From: Bacillus sp. RO3
Lineage (GTDB): Bacteria; Bacillota; Bacilli; Bacillales; Bacillaceae_B
Length of the DNA stretch: 64,000 nt
Assembly: GCF_012911895.1 (NCBI RefSeq)
Contig: NZ_JAAXCV010000032.1
Location: forward strand, 124,001-188,000
Reading direction: 5' to 3'
The position numbers and the translations under genes were made by a program. Shown in pieces: positions 62,913 to 64,000 of this stretch; positions within the stretch are counted from its first letter, which is position 1, and each line of letters starts with the position of its first letter. The notes beneath the pieces were generated by a model. That model ran no database searches. It saw only the letters and a program-made list of their open reading frames with translations, and had not been told where the DNA came from.

Positions 62913-64000
62913 ATGATTAAACGGTTTTTCAGTTATTACCGTCCACACAGACGGCTTTTTTATATCGATTTCGCCTGCGCAGTCCTGGTCGGGCTTTTAG
63001 AATTAGGGTTTCCCATTGCCGTTTCATGGTTTATTGATTCCCTCCTTCCTGAGGGAGACTGGAGTACGATTCTGGCTGTTTCGGCGGGACTACTCGTCCT
63101 TTACCTCCTCAGCTCCAGTATGCAATTCGTAGTGAACTACTGGGGACATAAGCTCGGGATTAATATCGAGACGGATATGAGAAGGGAACTGTTCCACCAT
63201 GTTCAGCGGCAGTCCTTCCGATTTTTCGACAATACGAAAACCGGGCATATCATGAGTCGGGTGACCAATGATCTGATGGATATCGGAGAACTTGCCCATC
63301 ATGGACCTGAGGATCTCTTCATTGCGGTCATGACCTTTATCGGTGCATTCTGGATCATGCTCACAATCAATGTGGAGCTTGCACTGGTTGCCATTATCAT
63401 CGTCCCTTTCCTGGTTTGGCTGATTTCCTATTCCAATATCAAAATGAACGCAGCCTGGACAAAAATGTACGGGAATATCGCTGATGTCAACAGTCGCGTA
63501 GAGGACAGTGTTTCAGGAGCAAGAGTCGTTCAATCGTTCACTAATGAATCCTATGAAATGGAAAGATTCAATGAAAATAACCAATTTTTCCGGAAATCAA
63601 AGCTGAAAGCCTATAATGTCATGAGCGTGAATCTATCAGGGATCTATATCACCACAAGATTGATGACATTGATCATCTTGGTATACGGTGCCTGGTTAAG
63701 CTTTTCAGGGGTTCTCTCTTACGGAGAGCTCGTTGCCTTCATTCTTTATATCAATGTCCTTTTTAAACCGATCGACAAAATTTCTGCCCTTCTTGAGCTG
63801 TATCCAAAAGGGATGGCGGGCTTTAAACGATTCACCGAGCTCATGGATATGGAGCCTGACATTGAAAATCGACCACACGCCATTGAAGTTTCGACTTTAC
63901 GGGGGGACATCGCTTTCAAAGATGTGACCTTTGGATATGAACCACACCGTCCTATACTGAAGAATTTATCCTTTAGCATTCAACCAGGGCAGACCGTGGC
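62913..64000 (+). CDS. ABC exporter, ATPase fused to membrane domain (partial)
   Basis: The frame starts at ATG 62913 (GAGGTGA upstream) and is open to the window edge, so only the first 362 residues are seen. MIKRFFSYYRPHRRLFYID starts a six-helix type I exporter domain; the coupling region FRFFDNTKTGHIMSRVTNDLMDI and SRVEDSVSGARVVQSF are typical. The ATPase begins at IAFKDVTFGYEPHRPILKNLSF; Walker A lies past the edge. Likely a lipid, peptide or drug exporter of the MsbA/YfiB-like group. Confidence 0.9.
   Translation, partial: MIKRFFSYYRPHRRLFYIDFACAVLVGLLELGFPIAVSWFIDSLLPEGDWSTILAVSAGLLVLYLLSSSMQFVVNYWGHKLGINIETDMRRELFHHVQRQSFRFFDNTKTGHIMSRVTNDLMDIGELAHHGPEDLFIAVMTFIGAFWIMLTINVELALVAIIIVPFLVWLISYSNIKMNAAWTKMYGNIADVNSRVEDSVSGARVVQSFTNESYEMERFNENNQFFRKSKLKAYNVMSVNLSGIYITTRLMTLIILVYGAWLSFSGVLSYGELVAFILYINVLFKPIDKISALLELYPKGMAGFKRFTELMDMEPDIENRPHAIEVSTLRGDIAFKDVTFGYEPHRPILKNLSFSIQPGQTV

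Overview
The window looks like a chromosome segment of a Bacillaceae bacterium (Bacillus sensu lato; gene content recalls marine relatives of Bacillus such as Rossellomorea, but the genus is an inference). Reasons: strong AGGAGG-type ribosome binding sites, many TTG/GTG starts, a gas vesicle operon in the Bacillus megaterium order, and at the right end the origin-proximal block purA - tRNA(Lys,Glu,Asp,Phe) - walRKHIJ - htrC - yyzF-like - rlmH known from Bacillus subtilis.

Layout. 1-8.8 kb: end of a Rieske oxidoreductase, DinB protein, MsrAB, CHY zinc-finger protein, haloacid dehalogenase, MFS exporter, phospholipase D-like protein, small stress membrane protein, glycerate kinase. 9.0-15.9 kb: a complete 14-gene gas vesicle operon (gvpA-P-Q-B-R-N-F-G-L-S-K-J-T-U, minus strand). 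16.2-18.5 kb: a MITE-like element, then an actin-type partition locus: ParR-like adaptor, ParM-like actin and, upstream, an array of GTATAC-like hexamers that looks like its centromere. 18.8-33.3 kb: alcohol dehydrogenases, a Bce-type peptide-sensing and resistance module, mqo, the ada/alkA/ogt alkylation-repair operon (adaA frameshifted), MFS and Dus genes. 33.5-37.7 kb: a broken acyltransferase gene, an EamA transporter, two AraC regulators and a glyoxalase-like protein.

37.83-45.81 kb: an AT-rich insertion at the 3' end of rlmH, bounded by 20-bp direct repeats (18/20 identical) that match the site used by staphylococcal SCC elements. It carries a decayed large serine recombinase and a compact four-gene operon (YwgA/Panacea-like protein, PD-(D/E)XK-like protein, a protein with a TGT-like zinc motif, SIR2 protein) that is the best candidate in the window for an undescribed defence system. 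A split endonuclease/phosphatase-fold gene and a polytopic membrane protein lie beside it.

45.8-64 kb: rlmH, a cluster of DnaA boxes, the essential wal regulon genes, an M23 peptidase, four tRNAs, a NERD protein, a DUF350/GspS-like/potassium-channel cluster, purA and the start of an ABC exporter. Several genes between 26.8 and 45.9 kb are broken by single lesions. Two non-coding arrays with a 20-21 bp period (5.1 kb and 57.5 kb) are not explained by any gene.
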